Counted from the first letter of the stretch, positions 25,888 through 35,368 are shown. The stretch: 64,000 nucleotides of DNA from Cytophagales bacterium (GCA_017303795.1 JAFLBR010000006.1:186001-250000), one strand, 5' to 3'. The notes: a model not told the origin generated them from the letters alone. Program-made: numbers and translations.

Positions 25888-27159
25888 ATGACCTACAAAG
25901 AAACAGTTCAATACTTATATAGCGCGTTACCCATGTTTCAGCGTGTAGGTGCCAGCGCGTATAAAAGTGATTTAACCAACACGATTGCTTTATGTGAAGT
26001 GTTGGATAATCCGCATCAGAAATTTAAGAGCATTCATGTTGCCGGTACAAATGGTAAAGGCAGCACATCACACATGTTGGCTGCTATTCTGCAAAGTGCG
26101 GGTAATAAAACCGGACTTTATACATCGCCACACTTAAAATCCTTTACCGAACGTATTCGCATTAACGGACAAGAAGTAAGCGAGCAATTTGTGGTTGATT
26201 TTGTAGCCCGCATAAAACCACACATCGAAAGAATCCAACCTTCCTTTTTTGAGATTACCGTTGCCATGGCCTTCGACTATTTTGCTTCACAGCAAGTCGA
26301 TATTGCTGTAATTGAAACAGGTTTGGGTGGCCGACTGGATTCAACCAATGTAATTACACCTGTGCTTTCTATTATTACCAACATCAGTTGGGACCACATG
26401 GATTTACTTGGCGATACATTATCAAAAATTGCGGCCGAAAAAGCGGGAATCATAAAGCAAAATGTTCCGGTTATTATAAGTGAAACCCAAGTTGAAGTAC
26501 AAGATGTATTTATGACGGAGATTGATTCGAAAAATAGTAAAATCGAATTTGCCGACCTTGAATACTATGTTACAGGAAATTACGAATCCTTTCAGGTAAA
26601 GAGTACGAAAGGCGAGTTTACGATTCAATGCGATCTGAAAGGTTTATATCAAAGCAAAAATATTGCTGGTGTACTTGCTGCTGTAGATGAACTGCGACTT
26701 CAAGGCTTCAACATTTCTTATGCTGCGTTAACAACAGGTTTAAAAAATGTTACCACCCTTACGGGATTAAAAGGTCGGTGGCAAAAACTTAGTGATAACC
26801 CATTAACCATTTGCGATACCGGCCATAATGAAGCTGGTATTCGGGAAATCTTAAACCAAATTAGTGGGTTGAACTATGCTAAACTTCATTGGGTGCTGGG
26901 CATGGTGAAGGACAAAGATGTTTCCAAAATCCTGAAACTTCTTCCAACTACGGCACAGTACTATTTCTGTAAGGCAAAAATACCACGGGCTATGGATGCA
27001 GTTACCTTATCGCAAAACGCCAAAGGTTTGGGTTTAACGGGAACTATTGTAACTGATGTTAATGAGGCTATCCGAACGGCAATACAAAATGCAAGTCCTG
27101 ATGATTTAATTTTGATTGGTGGCAGTACCTTTGTGGTTGCTGAAATTGAAAATTTGTGA
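25888..27159 (+). CDS. folC: Bifunctional folylpolyglutamate/dihydrofolate synthase
   Basis: The 423-residue Mur-ligase-family enzyme adds glutamate to dihydropteroate or folates. Motifs: HVAGTNGKGSTSHML (P-loop, about 51-65), SPHLKSFTERIRING, IETGLGGRLDSTN, SWDHMDLLG (about 170) and CDTGHNEAG (about 310) in the C-terminal domain. Its stop codon overlaps the GTG start of trmB (GTGA), so the two are coupled. Confidence 0.95.
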   Translation: MTYKETVQYLYSALPMFQRVGASAYKSDLTNTIALCEVLDNPHQKFKSIHVAGTNGKGSTSHMLAAILQSAGNKTGLYTSPHLKSFTERIRINGQEVSEQFVVDFVARIKPHIERIQPSFFEITVAMAFDYFASQQVDIAVIETGLGGRLDSTNVITPVLSIITNISWDHMDLLGDTLSKIAAEKAGIIKQNVPVIISETQVEVQDVFMTEIDSKNSKIEFADLEYYVTGNYESFQVKSTKGEFTIQCDLKGLYQSKNIAGVLAAVDELRLQGFNISYAALTTGLKNVTTLTGLKGRWQKLSDNPLTICDTGHNEAGIREILNQISGLNYAKLHWVLGMVKDKDVSKILKLLPTTAQYYFCKAKIPRAMDAVTLSQNAKGLGLTGTIVTDVNEAIRTAIQNASPDDLILIGGSTFVVAEIENL

Positions 27160-27815
27160 AGAGTAAACTAAAACGTTTTGAAATAATTTCGCAGCGTGAA
27201 AACGTAGTGGAACCGGGCAAAGAAATCTTCCTTAAGATTAAAGGAAATTGGAACTGCGATTACTTTAAAAGAGATAAACCCACTACGCTTGAGTTGGCTT
27301 GCGGCCGTGGTGAGTATTCGGTCGGGATGGCCAAACTTTTTCCGGAGCGCAATTTTATTGGTGTGGATAAAAAAGGCGATCGACTTTGGAAAGGCAGCAC
27401 CTGGGCGGTGGAAGATCAACTCAGCAACGTAGCCTTTCTGCGTACCGAAATTTTATTCATTGAAAGTTTTATTGCCGATGGCGAGATGGATGAAATCTGG
27501 CTCACCTTTCCTGATCCGCGTCCACGCATTCGCGATGCAAAAAGAAGATTATCCAGTAGCCGGTACATCGACATGTACAAAAAGTTATTACGACCCGGTG
27601 GCTATTTTAGATTTAAAACCGACAACACCGACTTATTTAATTTTACGTTGGAAGAGTTGGGGCAACGAAACGATCTGGAAGATTTTAAGTTTACGCACGA
27701 TCTGTACGCCTCCGATTTAAGAGCCGAATGTTACGATATTAAAACCCGCTACGAAGAAATGTTTGCTGCCAAAGGCGAGAAAATCAAGTACCTTCGTTTC
27801 AGATTTGCTACATAA
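27156..27815 (+). CDS. trmB: tRNA (guanine-N7)-methyltransferase
   Basis: The 219-residue enzyme methylates G46 in the variable loop of tRNAs using S-adenosylmethionine. It starts with GTG at 27156, overlapping the folC stop. Motifs: LELACGRGEYSVGMA (SAM motif I, about 47-61), FIGVDKKGDRLWKG, the family hallmark LTFPDPRPRIRDAKRRLSS in pieces around 116-134 and LRPGGYFRFKTDN. The C-terminal tail YEEMFAAKGEKIKYLRFRF is also typical. Confidence 0.95.
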   Translation: MKSKLKRFEIISQRENVVEPGKEIFLKIKGNWNCDYFKRDKPTTLELACGRGEYSVGMAKLFPERNFIGVDKKGDRLWKGSTWAVEDQLSNVAFLRTEILFIESFIADGEMDEIWLTFPDPRPRIRDAKRRLSSSRYIDMYKKLLRPGGYFRFKTDNTDLFNFTLEELGQRNDLEDFKFTHDLYASDLRAECYDIKTRYEEMFAAKGEKIKYLRFRFAT

Positions 27816-27877
27816 CATTTTGGTAATAATCAATTGATTGTTGAGTAATAATCCATTGTGAAATTTGCAATAAATAA

Positions 27878-28729
27878 ATGGGTAAACGAAAGCGCGAAGT
27901 AGAACTGGTCATCATCTCAGACACACACCTGGGCACTTACGGTTGCCACGCAGAAGAACTTCTCCGATACCTCAAATCAATTAAACCGAAACGATTGATT
28001 TTAAATGGCGACATTATTGACATCTGGCAATTCAGTAAAAGTTATTGGCCCAAAAGCCACATGCAAGTTGTTAAACACATCACCGGCCTTATCGCCAAAG
28101 GAACCAAAGTAACTTACCTTACGGGAAATCATGATGAAATGCTGCGCAAGTTTGCCGGATTTCGATTAAGTTCTTTTCACATCGCCAATAAAAAAGTCAT
28201 AAGCCTTAACGGTAAATCGGCCTGGATTTTTCATGGCGATGTATTTGATGTTACCATGCAACATTCAAAATGGCTGGCCAAGTTGGGTGCTGTGGGTTAC
28301 GACACCTTAATTCTGATTAATTCGTTCGTAAATTTTATTCTTAAACTTTTTGGTCGCGAAAAAATTTCCCTTTCCAAGAAAGTTAAAGACAGTGTAAAGC
28401 AGGCAGTAAAATTTATAAACGACTTTGAGAAAACCGCTGCGGATATTGCCATAAGTAACGGGTACGATTACGTGGTTTGTGGCCACATTCATCAACCCGA
28501 AATAAAAAAAGTTGTAACCGAAAAAGGGGAGGTCATCTACCTCAACTCAGGCGATTGGATCGAGAACCTGACCGCACTTGAGTACAACGAAGGCGCGTGG
28601 CGCATTTACCGGTACTACGAAGATTCGATTGCTAAATCAATCAAAATTCCAAAAGGAGTAAAGAACAAACTGGATAATAACGAGATATTTAAAGACCTTG
28701 TGACTGAATTTCTCACCATCAAAAAATGA
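27878..28729 (+). CDS. UDP-2,3-diacylglucosamine diphosphatase-like metallophosphoesterase
   Basis: The 283-residue calcineurin-fold phosphoesterase shows the full metal-site series: SDTHLG (about 14-19), LNGDIID (about 46-52), TGNHDEML (about 86-93) and CGHIHQPE (about 205). It belongs to the LpxH-related group that in many Bacteroidota replaces classical LpxH in lipid A synthesis, though the exact substrate is inferred. It overlaps the following glycosyltransferase-like gene by 4 bp, which suggests a joint envelope role. Confidence 0.83.
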   Translation: MGKRKREVELVIISDTHLGTYGCHAEELLRYLKSIKPKRLILNGDIIDIWQFSKSYWPKSHMQVVKHITGLIAKGTKVTYLTGNHDEMLRKFAGFRLSSFHIANKKVISLNGKSAWIFHGDVFDVTMQHSKWLAKLGAVGYDTLILINSFVNFILKLFGREKISLSKKVKDSVKQAVKFINDFEKTAADIAISNGYDYVVCGHIHQPEIKKVVTEKGEVIYLNSGDWIENLTALEYNEGAWRIYRYYEDSIAKSIKIPKGVKNKLDNNEIFKDLVTEFLTIKK

Positions 28730-29715
28730 ACATCCTTTACGCCATCCAGGGCACTGGCAACGGGCATCTAAGTCGTGCTGTTGATATTATCCCGGAACTT
28801 CAGAAATACGGAAAACTTGATTTGTTTGTAAGCGGTGCGCAAGCCGAAGTGGTTTTACCCTATCCTGTAAAGTACAAATCGAAAGGTTTGAGTTTCTATT
28901 TTGGCAAACAGGGCGGTATTAACTTTCTGAAGACTTTTCAGAACAACAGTTCTAAAGATGTAATCAAAGAGATCAAAAACTTTCCGGTTGAGAAGTACGA
29001 TTTAGTGATAAACGATTTTGAACCCATTACTGCCTGGGCCTGTCGCAAAAAGGAAGTTCCGATTATTGGGTTGGGTCACCAGGCTGCGTTGCTTTCTAAA
29101 AAATCGCCACGACCCAAGTTTGTCGATCCGTTTGGCGAATGGATGCTCAAAAACTATGCACCCACAAAAAAATATGTTGGCTTTCATTTCGATGAATACG
29201 ATAAGAATATTTTTACACCGGTAGTACGCACCGCCATCCGCGAAGCTGATGTAAAAGATCATGGCCACTATACCATCTACCTGCCGGCTTATGACGATAA
29301 AAAGCTGGTGCAATTGCTACTCAAAATTTCAAAAGTACGCTGGCACATCTTTTCCAAGCATACCAAAAAACCGTATCATGTGGGTCGCATTTCTGTTTAT
29401 CCGGTAAGCGGCCACGATTTTATTGAAAGTGTAGTTACTTCTACCGGTGTTTTGTGTGGCGCAGGTTTTGAAACTCCCGCAGAAGTATTGCATCTCAATA
29501 AAAAACTGCTGGTGGTGCCGATGAAAAGTCAGTACGAACAACATTGCAATGCCGCAGCTTTAAAAAAGCTTGGCGTACCGGTATTGAAGAAAGTCAAGAA
29601 GAAATCAATTCCTAAAATTGAACGCTGGCTGGAAGAAGGTAAACCGCTCAACATTTCGTTTGCCGATGTAGCAGGCAAAGCGGTTGAAAGAGCTATTGAA
29701 AAGTTTAAAAATTAA
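28726..29715 (+). CDS. Glycosyltransferase family protein (GT-B fold, MurG/UGT-like)
   Basis: The 329-residue protein starts with MNILYAIQGTGNGHLSRA, the glycine-rich loop of GT-B nucleotide-sugar transferases. It has a C-terminal segment GVLCGAGFETPAEVLHLNKKLLVVPMKSQYEQHCNA in two pieces (about 245-280), like the acceptor/donor site of MurG-type enzymes. It fits the conserved family of predicted glycosyltransferases with no assigned acceptor. Overlap with the preceding phosphoesterase suggests the pair modifies a lipid-linked glycan. Confidence 0.8.
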   Translation: MNILYAIQGTGNGHLSRAVDIIPELQKYGKLDLFVSGAQAEVVLPYPVKYKSKGLSFYFGKQGGINFLKTFQNNSSKDVIKEIKNFPVEKYDLVINDFEPITAWACRKKEVPIIGLGHQAALLSKKSPRPKFVDPFGEWMLKNYAPTKKYVGFHFDEYDKNIFTPVVRTAIREADVKDHGHYTIYLPAYDDKKLVQLLLKISKVRWHIFSKHTKKPYHVGRISVYPVSGHDFIESVVTSTGVLCGAGFETPAEVLHLNKKLLVVPMKSQYEQHCNAAALKKLGVPVLKKVKKKSIPKIERWLEEGKPLNISFADVAGKAVERAIEKFKN

Positions 29716-30287
29716 TCAACCTCCAGCTTTTCCAACACGTCAGCCAGTTGAGTATAATCTTTAAGGCCCGGCCTTTCTTCCGAACTCCCATGAAGTTGAA
29801 TTCCCACAGTATTCCAGGTAAGAATTTCTACTAATTCATATCCAACTTCATTCATATCAATCAGTACCGGAAAATGTTGACTGATTAGCTCCACAGCTTT
29901 CTTGTCGGACTCGGGAATACCAGAGAACTTACTAATTACGATTGCTTCAATTCGGTCTGCCGATGGAAGTAAGTTCGCTTTTGCATCTGGCCAATCCTGT
30001 AACTCCAGTTGCACCATAATTCTTCCGGGCAACTCAAGTGCTTTATCCAGATCAGCTAACAAACATTGCCACACTGAAGTGGGATATGCCGCTAATTCAC
30101 CCCACGGTTGAGATCCTAATTCAACAACCCACTGCGGACCCGAAAGCCAGCCCGTAATTTCTGAAAATACAGTAGGGTTTACTTGCTGCACTGGAAATCC
30201 GATCCAATCCACACCCATACCCGCACAATACCGTGCATCACTCAGATTGGTAATGTTGGCAGCTTTTACTTTGGTTACTAACGACAT
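29712..30287 (-). CDS. Phosphoribosylanthranilate isomerase-like protein lacking the catalytic cysteine
   Basis: The 191-residue protein aligns with TrpF over KVKAANITNLSDARYCAGMGVDWIGF-type N-terminus and the phosphate-loop end GIQLHGSSEERPGLKD (about 160-175). TrpF has K-I-C-G-I-T-N at the start, where the Cys is the general base. Here the aligned residue is Ala10, so normal isomerase activity is doubtful. No other trp genes are nearby. It is convergent with the glycosyltransferase gene (4-bp overlap of ends). It may be a repurposed TIM-barrel paralogue. Confidence 0.72.
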   Translation of the reverse strand: MSLVTKVKAANITNLSDARYCAGMGVDWIGFPVQQVNPTVFSEITGWLSGPQWVVELGSQPWGELAAYPTSVWQCLLADLDKALELPGRIMVQLELQDWPDAKANLLPSADRIEAIVISKFSGIPESDKKAVELISQHFPVLIDMNEVGYELVEILTWNTVGIQLHGSSEERPGLKDYTQLADVLEKLEVD

Positions 30288-30311
30288 GGCCCAAATATCA
30301 AAAAGAAAAAA

Positions 30312-30319
30312 TAACTTTG
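30312..30319 (+). promoter_or_regulatory. -7 box very close to the lipoprotein start at 30327
   Basis: TAACTTTG exactly matches TAnnTTTG and ends 7 nt before the ATG. A start point at the normal distance would fall on or next to the start codon, giving a leaderless or nearly leaderless mRNA. No -33 TTG is clear. Confidence 0.4.
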
Positions 30320-30326
30320 GAATGAA

Positions 30327-31022
30327 ATGAGGTATTGTTGGTTAATTATTGTGGTGCTGCTGGCGTGTGAAGATAGACCGGTGAAGGTAGATCTGGGTAC
30401 CGATTTCTTTCCACTGCGCACGGGACAAGAGTGGACTTACTCCATTAATAAAACCACCTACAGCTACCTGAATGATCCAATCGAGGAATCGTTTGATTTG
30501 AATATTGCTGTTACCGATTCAGTAATTTCAAATGGGATTACCACTTATTCCATCCTGGTTTCATCCAGAAACAACAGCACCGAGAGCTGGCAAGTAATCG
30601 CTTCGTGGTCGGCCCGGATTAATGGCAATCAAGCCTTACAAAATGAGAGTAACATAACGCGAGTAAAACTCACTTTTCCGGTAGGCCCTGCTACCGTGTG
30701 GGATGGTAATTTATATAATAACGAACCACCCTTTCTTAAAGATTATGGTGCAACATCGGAACAGCTACTGTTTCGCATCGAAAATTTTAATCAGCCAAAA
30801 GAATTATTAGGCGGACTCAATTTTGAGAGTACCTTAACCGTTGTAGTCAGTAATCTGTTCGATCCGATTATTGGGCAGGATGTGCAGAAAGAAACGTATG
30901 CACGTGGCGTTGGACTTATTCATAAAGAAGTTACACAACTGGTATTTTGTAATCAGGGCAGTTGCACCGGAAGGCAGCAAGGCGTTAGCTACACACAAAC
31001 CTTAACCAGCTATGCTCCGTAA
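30327..31022 (+). CDS. Lipoprotein of unknown function
   Basis: The 231-residue protein starts with a lipoprotein signal (MRYCWLIIVVLLAC, Cys14). The mature part opens with DLGTDFFPLRTGQEWTYSI, a pattern seen in many Bacteroidota lipoproteins, and is otherwise beta-rich. Two cysteines in CNQGSC near the C-terminus may form a disulfide. No enzymatic motif is seen. It overlaps the next gene, a secreted subtilase, by 11 bp and may assist it. Confidence 0.75.
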   Translation: MRYCWLIIVVLLACEDRPVKVDLGTDFFPLRTGQEWTYSINKTTYSYLNDPIEESFDLNIAVTDSVISNGITTYSILVSSRNNSTESWQVIASWSARINGNQALQNESNITRVKLTFPVGPATVWDGNLYNNEPPFLKDYGATSEQLLFRIENFNQPKELLGGLNFESTLTVVVSNLFDPIIGQDVQKETYARGVGLIHKEVTQLVFCNQGSCTGRQQGVSYTQTLTSYAP

Positions 31023-32613
31023 TCTGCTGGTTATATTTTGTTTGCTTTCGATTAGTGCCACCGCGCAAACCAACCGCTACTTTGTTTTCTTTAAAGATAA
31101 AGTTGGAACGCCATTTACCATTTCGCAACCAGAAGCATTTCTCAGTGCTAAAAGCATTGCCCGCAGGCAGTATCAACAAATAAGCATTACCGAAACTGAT
31201 CTTCCGGTTAATCCGGCCTACGTTCAGCAACTAAAAGACAACGGCATTGCTACCTACTTTACTTCGCGGTGGTGGAATGGTGTTTTGGTTGAGGCGATCG
31301 CATCTGAAGTTACATCTATAGAAGCGTTATCATTTGTGGAGCAGGTGTTATTGGTTGCACCGGGGCAGAGATTTTCAAATGGTAGAACTAAACGTATAAA
31401 GAAAAGACAGGATACAACCGACCAACCGCTGGCCAACGCAACGCAACTTATGCAATTGGGAATACCCGCTATGCATGCTGATGGTTATAAAGGCGAAGGA
31501 ATTTCAATCGCAATTTTTGATAGTGGCTTTCAAGGTGTAAATGCAACCACACCGTTTTCATTGCTCAATACCGATAACCGGATTAAGCAAGCATTCAATT
31601 TTGTTAGTAACACTTCAAATGTATTCGTGGCCGATGATCATGGCACCGAAGTACTATCGGTAATGGCTGCTTACACCGAGGGTACTTATGTGGGTGGCGC
31701 TTACAAGGCTGATTATTATTTATATCTCACGGAGGACATTTCATCTGAATACCGGATAGAAGAATTTAACTGGACGTTTGCAGCTGAAAAGGCCGATAGT
31801 GCGGGAGTTCAAATCATTAATTCAAGTCTGGGTTATTATGAGTTTGACGATGAGTCAATGGATTATGCAAAATCTCAATTAGATGGACAAACTGCTTATA
31901 TCACACAGGCCGCACGAAAGGCTATTGAGCGCGGAATAATTGTGGTAGTAAGTGCCGGCAATGAAGGGGGTAACTCATGGCAATTGGTAACTCCACCAGC
32001 CGATGCTGAAGGTATTATAGCGGTTGGTTCTGTAACAGCAGGGGGTAGCCGAAGTGGTTTCAGTTCGGTTGGGCCTACTGAAGATGATCGCATTAAACCC
32101 GATGTAGTGGCATTAGGTTCGGGTACTTCTGTTATTCGCGCAAGCGGAAACATCGGTACCACTTCCGGAACTTCATTGGCCAGTCCGTTAGTAGCTAGTC
32201 TTGCAGCGGGAGTGTGGCAAGCTTACCCTGAATTTACCGCACAGGGAATTTACGAAGTGCTTACCCAATCGGCCAGCCAGGCCACAACCCCGGATAACTT
32301 TTTAGGCTATGGTATTCCAAACTTTGAGGCTGTTGTTAACTACCTCAAAGAACCAGAGCCACTCCACAACTGGTTGATATATCCAAACCCGCTAGTTGGT
32401 AATCAGTTCAATATTCAGTTAGATGAAATTGTAAATCCTGTACGGGTTACTGTGTTCGATAGTAAAGGGTCACGCGTATCAGAAGCGAGCCTGCAGATCA
32501 ACTGGCAGAACAATCCGTTTAAGTATGATATTGCTAATCTGTTACCCGGATTGTATTTCGTTCGCGTTCAATCGGGTAGTCGCCAAGGTACATTTCGTGT
32601 AATGAAACAGTGA
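31012..32613 (+). CDS. Subtilisin-like (S8) serine protease with type IX secretion sorting domain
   Basis: The 533-residue protein has a signal peptide ending SATAQ and a propeptide-like region. The catalytic triad is visible: Asp in IAIFDSGFQG (about 170), His in DDHGTEVLSV (about 206) and Ser in GTSLASPLVASLAAG (about 390), with oxyanion Asn in VVSAGNEGG. The last ~80 residues start with NWLIYPNPL and end GLYFVRVQSGSRQGTFRVMKQ, a type A type IX sorting domain, so the protease is exported through the T9SS to the cell surface or medium. Confidence 0.92.
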   Translation: MLRNLLVIFCLLSISATAQTNRYFVFFKDKVGTPFTISQPEAFLSAKSIARRQYQQISITETDLPVNPAYVQQLKDNGIATYFTSRWWNGVLVEAIASEVTSIEALSFVEQVLLVAPGQRFSNGRTKRIKKRQDTTDQPLANATQLMQLGIPAMHADGYKGEGISIAIFDSGFQGVNATTPFSLLNTDNRIKQAFNFVSNTSNVFVADDHGTEVLSVMAAYTEGTYVGGAYKADYYLYLTEDISSEYRIEEFNWTFAAEKADSAGVQIINSSLGYYEFDDESMDYAKSQLDGQTAYITQAARKAIERGIIVVVSAGNEGGNSWQLVTPPADAEGIIAVGSVTAGGSRSGFSSVGPTEDDRIKPDVVALGSGTSVIRASGNIGTTSGTSLASPLVASLAAGVWQAYPEFTAQGIYEVLTQSASQATTPDNFLGYGIPNFEAVVNYLKEPEPLHNWLIYPNPLVGNQFNIQLDEIVNPVRVTVFDSKGSRVSEASLQINWQNNPFKYDIANLLPGLYFVRVQSGSRQGTFRVMKQ

Positions 32614-32633
32614 GGTGGTACGCCACAACTGTG

Positions 32634-32641
32634 TATCTTTG
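32634..32641 (+). promoter_or_regulatory. -7 box of rpe
   Basis: TATCTTTG exactly matches TAnnTTTG. Transcription would begin near 32648, 16 nt before the rpe ATG. The -33 region is weak. Confidence 0.5.
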
Positions 32642-32663
32642 CCGGTAATTAAAATTTCTATTG

Positions 32664-33314
32664 ATGCCTATTATAGCGCCCTCCATTCTGGCTGCTGATT
32701 TTGCAAATCTTCAGGCCGATATTTCCATGATAAATGAAAGCGCGGCTGATTGGATCCATGTGGATGTGATGGATGGTGTGTTTGTGCCGAACATTTCGTT
32801 CGGCATGCCGGTAATCAAAGCCATGAAGAAGCATGCGAAGAAACCATTGGATGTTCACCTGATGATTGTTGAACCGGAACGGTATCTGGAAAACTTTAAA
32901 GAAGTAGGAGCTGACATTCTCACGGTTCATTTGGAAGCGAGTACACACCTGCATCGTACCATTCAACAGATTAAAGCATTGGGTATGAAGGCCGGGGTAG
33001 CGATTAATCCGCATACATCTATCTCGTTGTTGAAAGATATAGCTGCTGATCTTGATCTGGTTTGCCTGATGTCGGTTAATCCGGGGTTTGGTGGGCAGAA
33101 GTTTATTGAAAATACATACGCCAAAACTTCAGAACTTGCCGCTTTATTAAAAGCAACAAAGTCAACTGCGAAGATTGAAATTGATGGGGGAGTAAATCAA
33201 GACAACGCTGCCAAACTTATTGCGGCTGGTGCCGATGTGTTGGTAGCCGGAAATTTTGTATTTAGTGCGACTAACCCCAAAGAAGTAATGCAGAAATTAA
33301 AGGCTTTGGCTTGA
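32664..33314 (+). CDS. rpe: Ribulose-phosphate 3-epimerase
   Basis: I chose ATG at 32664 (MPIIAPSILAADF); a TTG one codon earlier is also possible. The 216-residue TIM-barrel enzyme interconverts ribulose-5-phosphate and xylulose-5-phosphate in the pentose phosphate pathway. Motifs: APSILAADFANL (Ser9-like), HVDVMDGVFVPN (metal His/Asp), VHLMIVEPE, MSVNPGFGGQKFI (about 140-152) and EIDGGVNQDNA (catalytic Asp, about 172). The next gene begins 21 bp later but is unrelated. Confidence 0.96.
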   Translation: MPIIAPSILAADFANLQADISMINESAADWIHVDVMDGVFVPNISFGMPVIKAMKKHAKKPLDVHLMIVEPERYLENFKEVGADILTVHLEASTHLHRTIQQIKALGMKAGVAINPHTSISLLKDIAADLDLVCLMSVNPGFGGQKFIENTYAKTSELAALLKATKSTAKIEIDGGVNQDNAAKLIAAGADVLVAGNFVFSATNPKEVMQKLKALA

Positions 33315-33335
33315 CACATTGAATTCCATTCAGCT

Positions 33336-33908
33336 ATGCGAATTGTTTACTTTTTTATTGCAGCTATATTGATTTCCTCTTGTGCGCAAAAGGTTTCAAG
33401 AATTGATCCTGACCAACAAATAGATTTAAGTGGCCGTTGGAATGATACCGATTCACGGCAAGTAGCAGAAAAGATGACAGCCGAATTACTGAACAGTCCG
33501 CGGTATCAGGAGTATGCAAAAGAGTTGGGCAAGCGTCCCACCATTATTGTCGGACTGATCCGCAATCGCACCAGCGAACACATTGACGCCAACAATTACA
33601 TCAAAAAGTTTGAAGTGGCTATTTTCAACTCGAATGTAGCCGATCTGGTTGAGTCAGAAACGTTTCGCGATAAGCTGCGCGAAGAGCGCGCCCAACAACA
33701 AGACTTTGCAGATCCTGCTACCATGGCGCAGTGGGGAAAAGAAGTGGGTGCTAACCTGATGCTGTTTGGCGAGATGACTTCTGAAACCGATGTACTGAAT
33801 AAACAACGTGTGGTAAACTATATTACCACCTTGTTCCTGACCGATATGGAAACTAACAAACGCGTGTGGTACGGGCAGCACGAAATCAAAAAACATATCC
33901 GCAAATAA
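33336..33908 (+). CDS. LpoB-like penicillin-binding-protein activator lipoprotein
   Basis: The 190-residue protein has a lipobox ISSC (Cys16) followed by SRIDPDQQIDLSGRWNDTDSRQVAEKM, the hallmark of the LpoB/PF13036 family, then TIIVGLIRNRTSEHID and a C-terminal strand MLFGEMTSE. In enterobacteria LpoB spans the periplasm to activate PBP1B. Bacteroidota members probably have a related but untested role. It is followed 14 bp later by a COG3014-type lipoprotein, a conserved pairing. Confidence 0.87.
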   Translation: MRIVYFFIAAILISSCAQKVSRIDPDQQIDLSGRWNDTDSRQVAEKMTAELLNSPRYQEYAKELGKRPTIIVGLIRNRTSEHIDANNYIKKFEVAIFNSNVADLVESETFRDKLREERAQQQDFADPATMAQWGKEVGANLMLFGEMTSETDVLNKQRVVNYITTLFLTDMETNKRVWYGQHEIKKHIRK

Positions 33909-33922
33909 AATCACAATTGGCT

Positions 33923-35338
33923 ATGTGCTTTCGCAGAAGTAAAATAGCTAAGGTTGTGGCAATAGCAATTGTTGGTTTAACAACATCGTGCGCAACCTAC
34001 TATCAAACCAATCAATCTTTTAATCAGGATTTTGAACGCGGCAATCTGGAATCGGCACTGGCCACCTTACAGTCCGACACCAAAGAGGCTAACAGCAAAC
34101 GGCAATTTTTATATTTTGTGAACAAGGGGCTGGTACTTTCGATGATGAGCCGGTATGAGGAAAGCAATGATTACTTTGAAAAAGCTTTTTTGTTTGGTGA
34201 AGATTACCGGAGAAACTACCTCTACGAAGCAGCCTCGTACCTAACCAACCCCAACGTAACCACCTACAGGGGCGAAGATCACGAGCATTTAATGTTGTTG
34301 TATTACAAAGCCATAAACTACCTGAAGTTAGGAAATACGGAAGCAGCATTGGTAGAGTGCAGAAGAGTAAACATCAGATTACAACAATTGAGCGATCGCT
34401 ATCAGAACGAAAATAAATTTCAACGCGATGCTTTTATTCACACCCTGATGGGTTTGATTTATGAGGCCGACAAAGATTATAACAATGCTTTTATTGCCTA
34501 TCGCAATGCTGTTACCATTTATGAAGAAGATTACGAGCGCCTGTTTAGTATTGCTATGCCCGAACAAATTAAAACAGATTTACTACGCACGGCCTGGCTA
34601 AGCGGTTTTACGGATGAGTTTGAGTTTTACAAAGAAAAATGGAACATGCTTGATTTTGAAGTGTCTCAAACTGTCGGTGCAGAAGTAATCTTTTTCTGGC
34701 ATAACGGCCTGGCTCCGGTTAAGGCCGAGTGGGGGATAAACTTTGTAATCGACAGGCGTGATAACTGGGTCTATTTTCACAATCGGGAGTTGGGCATCAG
34801 TTTCCCATTTTCGTTGGAAGGGTATGACAAAAATGAAAAGGACGGACTGGCCAGTATGGAAGTTTTTCGGGTGGCCTTTCCACGTTACCTGGAGCGACCT
34901 CAATATTTTCAAGGAGCTACTATCTCGGCAAACGGAAGTGAGCAGCCTTTAATGTTGCTGGAAGATGTAAACAAAATTGCCTTTAAAAGCTTGCAGCAGC
35001 GCATGCATCTGGAATTAAGTAAAGCTTTGATTCGCGTGGCCCTAAAAAAAGTTACTGAACATCAGGTAAAGAAAGAAGATAAAACCCTGGGTTCGGTATT
35101 AGGCGTTATAAATGCTATTACCGAGAAGGCCGACACCCGAAACTGGCAGACTTTACCACACAGTATTTATTACACGCGCGTAGCTTTACCGCCCGGCCAA
35201 AGCCAGGTTACGCTTAAACTAAACGAGGGTGGGCGCGAAACCACACACGACTTTACCTATAACCTTACCAAAGGCCAGATACTGTTTCATACCTTCACTT
35301 CGTTAGAGAGCCGGTACCCAAGCTATGGTGCATACTGA
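33923..35338 (+). CDS. COG3014-type TPR lipoprotein, LpoB partner
   Basis: I chose start 33923 (MCFRRSKIAKVV), which gives a lipoprotein signal with lipobox TTSC. A start at 33866 would lie inside the upstream gene. The 471-residue product begins with helical TPR-like repeats (ESALATLQSD to YRNAVTIYEEDYE, about 35-200). A beta-rich domain follows (about 230-470) with VAFPRYLERPQYF and YYTRVALPPGQSQVTL. Members occur next to LpoB-like genes in many bacteria. The role is probably in peptidoglycan synthesis control, by association only. Confidence 0.82.
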   Translation: MCFRRSKIAKVVAIAIVGLTTSCATYYQTNQSFNQDFERGNLESALATLQSDTKEANSKRQFLYFVNKGLVLSMMSRYEESNDYFEKAFLFGEDYRRNYLYEAASYLTNPNVTTYRGEDHEHLMLLYYKAINYLKLGNTEAALVECRRVNIRLQQLSDRYQNENKFQRDAFIHTLMGLIYEADKDYNNAFIAYRNAVTIYEEDYERLFSIAMPEQIKTDLLRTAWLSGFTDEFEFYKEKWNMLDFEVSQTVGAEVIFFWHNGLAPVKAEWGINFVIDRRDNWVYFHNRELGISFPFSLEGYDKNEKDGLASMEVFRVAFPRYLERPQYFQGATISANGSEQPLMLLEDVNKIAFKSLQQRMHLELSKALIRVALKKVTEHQVKKEDKTLGSVLGVINAITEKADTRNWQTLPHSIYYTRVALPPGQSQVTLKLNEGGRETTHDFTYNLTKGQILFHTFTSLESRYPSYGAY

Positions 35339-35368
35339 TATTGATTTTTACCATCTGCGTAAGCCTGT

